Shown here one piece after another: positions 59,810 through 64,000 of a stretch of DNA of 64,000 nt (position 1 is the stretch's first letter; every line of letters begins with the position of its first letter). The position numbers and the translations under genes were made by a program. Source of the DNA: Chiridota heheva (lineage: Eukaryota > Echinodermata > Holothuroidea > Apodida > Chiridotidae); the NCBI GenBank assembly GCA_020152595.1, contig JAIGNY010004483.1, positions 124,001 through 188,000 on the forward strand, given 5' to 3'. The notes under the pieces were generated by a model. That model was given only the letters and a program-made list of their open reading frames with translations, searched no databases and was not told the origin of the DNA.

Positions 59810-60394
59810 TTAAAGGTGTATTCCCATGGTTTTTTGTGAAAAAAAAAAAATTTGAAAGAGCATATCACTTTTAAAACCAATTTGATACAAAAATGAGGTT
59901 GATATTATATTCTGTTCAGGAGATATGAATTTTTAAAGATTTCCCAATTGCATTTTAAAGGTTTTGTACACTATGATGAATTCATATTTGATGATGTCAA
60001 AGAGACAATTCCATTGCAAATGTTTATGTATATCTTTGAATGTTGATTGGTTGTTTCTGTTTGATTAGAAACAGTTTTCCAAAAGTTGTTGAAGTAGGGT
60101 ATATTTGGCAATGTATATAAATACCTAACTTTCATCAGTTTATTTTTGTAGCAGGTTTTACTAATGAAAATGGATGAAATTTTTTAACGAAATACATAAA
60201 CTTTGTGGGAGAATGTGTTGCTGTGATGACATACTGAGCCTTTTCCTATTCAATTACTGGTAGTTTTTGTGAATCTTCAAATTTGAATTTCTCTGGTAGG
60301 AATAACATATCAACATGATTTGTGTACTTGATTGTTTCTACAATTTTTCTCTTTCTTACGAATGGCTATGGAAAAACATGGGAAAATCTTTTAA
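59810..60394. mobile_element. Family B foldback element, full copy
   Basis: TTAAAGGTGTATTCCCATGG opens the left arm and ACATGGGAAAATCTTTTAA closes the right. The landmarks TTTGATGATGTCAAAGAGAC and CTGTGATGACATACTGAGCC match the 38.4 kb copy. TTAA lies at both edges. Confidence 0.75.
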
Positions 60395-61020
60395 AAGTAG
60401 AAGGCAATAATTTATTCATGATGTTGAACATTAACATTTCGAGTTGATTTCTATTTATCTTGAAAAAATTCAATATGCAAGTCTGCCAAACACATTGTTT
60501 TTCTTCAAAAAACACTGCAAAAGCAACGTTAATATTCATTGCTAACAAACCAGTATTATGTTCGCATTACCTTTTGAAGTCAAAGAAATGTTCTCTCCGT
60601 ACTAGTTTTTATAAATTACCTAAGTACTATTACTTAACTTATTGTGTTTATTAAGTCCCACAGGTCACTAGCGAAAAGTCCTTAGTCAGATTTCATTACA
60701 CCTGAAGGTAATACGATTAACTTAAGGAGTTTTACGTTCTCCACCATGCCTCTTGTATAAAAAAAGGAAGAAAAAATAAAAAATAAAATAATTAAGCGGT
60801 GCTGGATCTAGGTCATTGTTCCAGTTTCCACCAATTCCGCACACATTGGGAACAGAACATGATCGTACATTAAGTACCTTACACTGGGCACCACCGAATA
60901 GTTTATTGTAAGATTGTCACGCTGTGTTTTTAATACAAGAAGAAAGAGAACAAGTGCTTCCTTTGTCAGATTAAAACTCTTATTGGAAACGGAATTATGC
61001 TTGGATGATCCCCGATCTAT

Positions 61021-61109
61021 TTTTCCACTTGCTGTAAAAATATTCTCCTATTTTCCACTTGCTGTAAAAATATTCTCCTATTTTCCACTTGCTGTAAAAA
61101 AATTCTTTC
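61021..61109 (+). repeat. 30-bp tandem repeat, three units
   Basis: TTTTCCACTTGCTGTAAAAA followed by TATTCTCCTA, at 61021, 61051 and 61081. The first two units are identical. Confidence 0.95.
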
Positions 61110-61744
61110 CAAGATTGTTCACACTACTTGTTAGCATTTTTGAAACTCTGAGCACATTGTAACACAAAATTGTAATCTCTTTCCTAATTAAGGGCTCTTG
61201 ATGTCGTTCGCAGAGTTGATGTCTTTTTAAAATTCCAAAGGAGCTGTTGCATATAGTATATACCCTCTTTTAACCTATTTTGCCCTCGTTTTGCATTCAC
61301 TACAATATCATGTTTAAAGTAATTCCCCAAAGAGCAGAACACCTTCAACTTGTTTAACATTGATTAAAATTGTTCGTCTTGAGAGTCCTGGAGAGGCGGT
61401 AGTGTTGGGTTTTATGTTGTTCTGAGAGAGAGAGAGGGTATGGATAGGTAGTAGTGCACTATGTGACCTGCTGTCATGAGGCAGAAAAAAAAGGAAGGAA
61501 ATATAAATAAAAAAATTGTCGATCATAGTTGATGGCAGTCAGATGAAATAGATTATAGCTCCTAGCTAGACATTGCAACATTTAAAGGAGTTATGGTACT
61601 GAGGAACAAAATAGGTAAGCAACAATTTACTTTACCAAAATCAGATCAATTTTCAAAGGTTGACCATATCATCAGCGATGTCGGAACCATGGAGGTAAGG
61701 GGGGGTGGATTCCCCCTTACCCTAGCGTAAGGAGGCGTAGGGGA

Positions 61745-62050
61745 GCAGGAGGTGCCCTTTTGAAAGATAGAGCGGACGGGGCAGGAGGAGCCCTTTTGAA
61801 AGTTGAGGGGGGACAGGACTCGGAAGGTGCCCTTTTGAAAGTGATGTGAAATTGTTCTAGGTTTACCTAAACACAAAATCACGCTAAGATTCAAACATTC
61901 ATCATGCAAACGTGATACAGTCAAAGTGCCCCACTTCTTTTCAAAGTGCCCCACTTCTTCGAAAACTAACAAAAGTGCCTTCTTTAAAAATAAAAGTGCC
62001 CCTCAATTACTGTCAAAGAAGTGCCCTCTCTTGATTTTTATGCCCTCTTG
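61745..62050 (+). repeat. Scattered AAAGTGCCC / GTGCCCTTTTGAAAG words
   Basis: GTGCCCTTTTGAAAG or close variants occur at about 61753, 61788, 61828 and again at 63390. TCAAAGTGCCCCACTTCTT occurs twice at 61921-61958, with further AAAGTGCCC words to 62040. It looks like a degraded tandem array. Confidence 0.5.
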
Positions 62051-62800
62051 CCCAGAGCTCCTTCCGACACCCCTTCATATAATTATATATAAACCCAATA
62101 TGTACAGCACTGTACACTGAGGATTGTGTCGTACTTGGTCTGTGCCTGCTCCTGTCATCTAGCCCCCGTAGCTCCCTGCCTTTCTGATTAATATATTCAA
62201 TAAGCATATCATCAAGTTTTTATCTTTCGTAACCGATATTAGTATTTTTTATGTCCAATTTTTCTCTTCAAACCATTGTAATGTTTGTCTTAAAAATCAT
62301 TTCGGAACCCACTTTGTGGAGCCTTTAGGCCAAAGCTTGTTGTTGTAATTTGGATTGTGATTAGACCTGTGCGTGTTTAGAATTTGCCTGTATTTTTTCC
62401 CTTTATTTTCAAAGAAAATTCCAATTTTCAAATCTTTAAAGTTTTATGGCAGGAAGTTAGATCATAAATGCATACTTTACGTAATGAAGATAGTCTTTCA
62501 TTGGTCTTATTTTGTGGATTGCCAGGATTTCAAATATGCTTGACCCAGTTGAATGCAATTTGCCGTGAGGTTATAAGTACACAGAGACAATATTTTTTTT
62601 TTTTTTTTTATATTTGGTTTTAAACACCCACATTTTTAGCATCATTTCTTCTCCTAAGAAATGGAAAGTTTTGATGTTCAATTTTGGTCAGGTCTTTGAC
62701 TAGTTCAAGTTCTCCTGAAATTTTGATTTGATTATGAAATTGAAACTTGAGTGTTTAAACAGTTTTTTATTAAGTATATTAATATTCTTGTAGAGAACAC

Positions 62801-63010
62801 AGTGGCGTAGCTAGGATTTTCATATGGGGGATTTAATTGAACCGACACGATATTTAGTGGTGTACTTGAGGTGACAACAATGTCACTTCAAGCACAAAGT
62901 GCTCGATTTCTTGGCGTGGGGTCCAGGTGCCCACTTAAGGGCCCCTGGTAGGGGTCTAGGGGTGAAGCCCCCAGGAGCTCTCACAAAATTGACATTTCAA
63001 GGGCAAAAAC
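62801..63010 (+). repeat. CAGTGGCGTAGCTAGG dispersed repeat
   Basis: ACAGTGGCGTAGCTAGGATT and CATATGGGGG lead to a GC-richer body (GGGGTCCAGGTGCCCACTTA, GGGTCTAGGGGTGAAGCCCC). I recognise the opening as a repeat common in marine invertebrate genomes, but that is from memory. Its ends are not defined here. Confidence 0.45.
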
Positions 63011-64000
63011 GTATGTCACGACGCATAGTAAGAAGGTGTATTATACAAGTCAATATTCATGTCAAAGAGAGCTACAGTATAATACACCATATACAAAACA
63101 CAAAATCATGAAAACGCATAATGTGGAAATATGTTTTATTGTTTATGTTTGTACATGGTTAGTTTTATCGTCACACTTTGAAAAATATGGGTTGTCTAAA
63201 AGAAAGTTTTCAATAATTTACTACAAACTTGTGTAAATGTTGTCAAGCTTTTAAAATGAGCCTGTTCCGTATCACGTGCACTCGGACACCCTCTCCCCCC
63301 CCCCCCCCTCTCTGTCTTAGTTCATGTATTTGAATACAAAATCGCACAAATGTTTGATATATTATTACCAAGAAAGTTTTCTGAGAAAGTGCCCTTTTGA
63401 AATCTAGAAATTAATAACCACCTGGAATGTCAAAGCTTGTTGAACCTACTGCACCAATCTGAACCGACGGATTAAAATCTGAAGCAACTGAGATGACACA
63501 AAGAAAAACTGACATAACTGATATCTTCCTCATAATAATAACACACTTTTGTTCACATTTCACATCAGGAATATCCTTCAGTACTACTGCATGCAAAAAA
63601 AGAAGTTAGATATATGTGGAACTCATGTTATGTATCTTGAAGTTGATTATGTTGAAGATTCTCAGCTTCCTCATTTATTATAATCAGTATCCGAGCTGGT
63701 TGATTATAAACTTGTTCATGAATATTTTACCTGTTGTATATACAACTTAACATCCTGTAAACAATTCCATGAATTCATGATATCAACAACCTAAAGGAAC
63801 TATTGTGAATTCATCCATCTGTTCGTGTGTCTTGTGTTATATGGTTGAAAAGGGCAGCTCTTTCTACTGCAGGGTGAAAAGACATTTGTGAGATGGAACA
63901 CTAAAGCTATATCAAGGGATGTTGAAGCAGATTAGAGTATTATTGATGTCATACGCTATCCCAAAATCTTAAGACAGTTAAGTCCTTACTTCAAGGGAGG

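Overview
This is an AT-rich (by eye roughly 35-37% GC), gene-poor stretch of animal genomic DNA. It has long introns, GT-AG splice sites, tRNA-derived SINE and non-LTR retrotransposon debris, many foldback elements with TTAA ends, and a dense set of minisatellites. The one recognisable host gene and the general repeat style fit a marine invertebrate deuterostome. A sea urchin or other echinoderm is my best guess, but that is inference and not proven here.

The host gene lies on the + strand and appears to be a type IIa receptor protein tyrosine phosphatase (LAR / PTPRD / PTPRS / PTPRF family). Three exons are visible. One carries the whole first Ig domain (1728-2015). One carries the first half of the second Ig domain (32709-32864, or from 32683). 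The third is a 27-nt microexon (35171-35197) at the position and of the length of the vertebrate alternatively spliced mini-exon A. All junctions can be read as phase 1. The introns are about 30.7 kb, 2.3 kb and more than 28.8 kb, so nearly the whole window is intron. The Ig2 exon looks one base short just inside its natural acceptor. That is either an assembly or allelic frameshift, or it forces use of a downstream acceptor.

The introns hold several layers of repeats. (1) Foldback elements: family A (about 590 bp, long inverted repeats), family B (about 580 bp), family C (241 bp) and a small piggyBac-like element D (95 bp). A, B and C all start TTAAAGGA and end TCCTTTAA. Two copies are chimeras that join A and B in opposite orders. 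(2) Nested insertions: a 973-bp element in an A copy near 41.7 kb and a tRNA-derived SINE with an 11-bp target duplication near 57 kb. (3) Three 3'-end fragments of different non-LTR retrotransposons (23.1, 44.6 and 50.8 kb) and a decayed THAP zinc-finger reading frame (58.8 kb). (4) Many minisatellites (15-60 bp units) and longer tandem repeats (70-330 bp units). At least two arrays lie inside dispersed elements with conserved flanks.

No rRNA, functional tRNA, CRISPR array, operon or bacterial feature is present. Most open frames are by-products of tandem repeats or inverted repeats. The points most worth a second look are the LAR exons, the A/B chimeras with their shared octamer ends, and the element-borne minisatellites.
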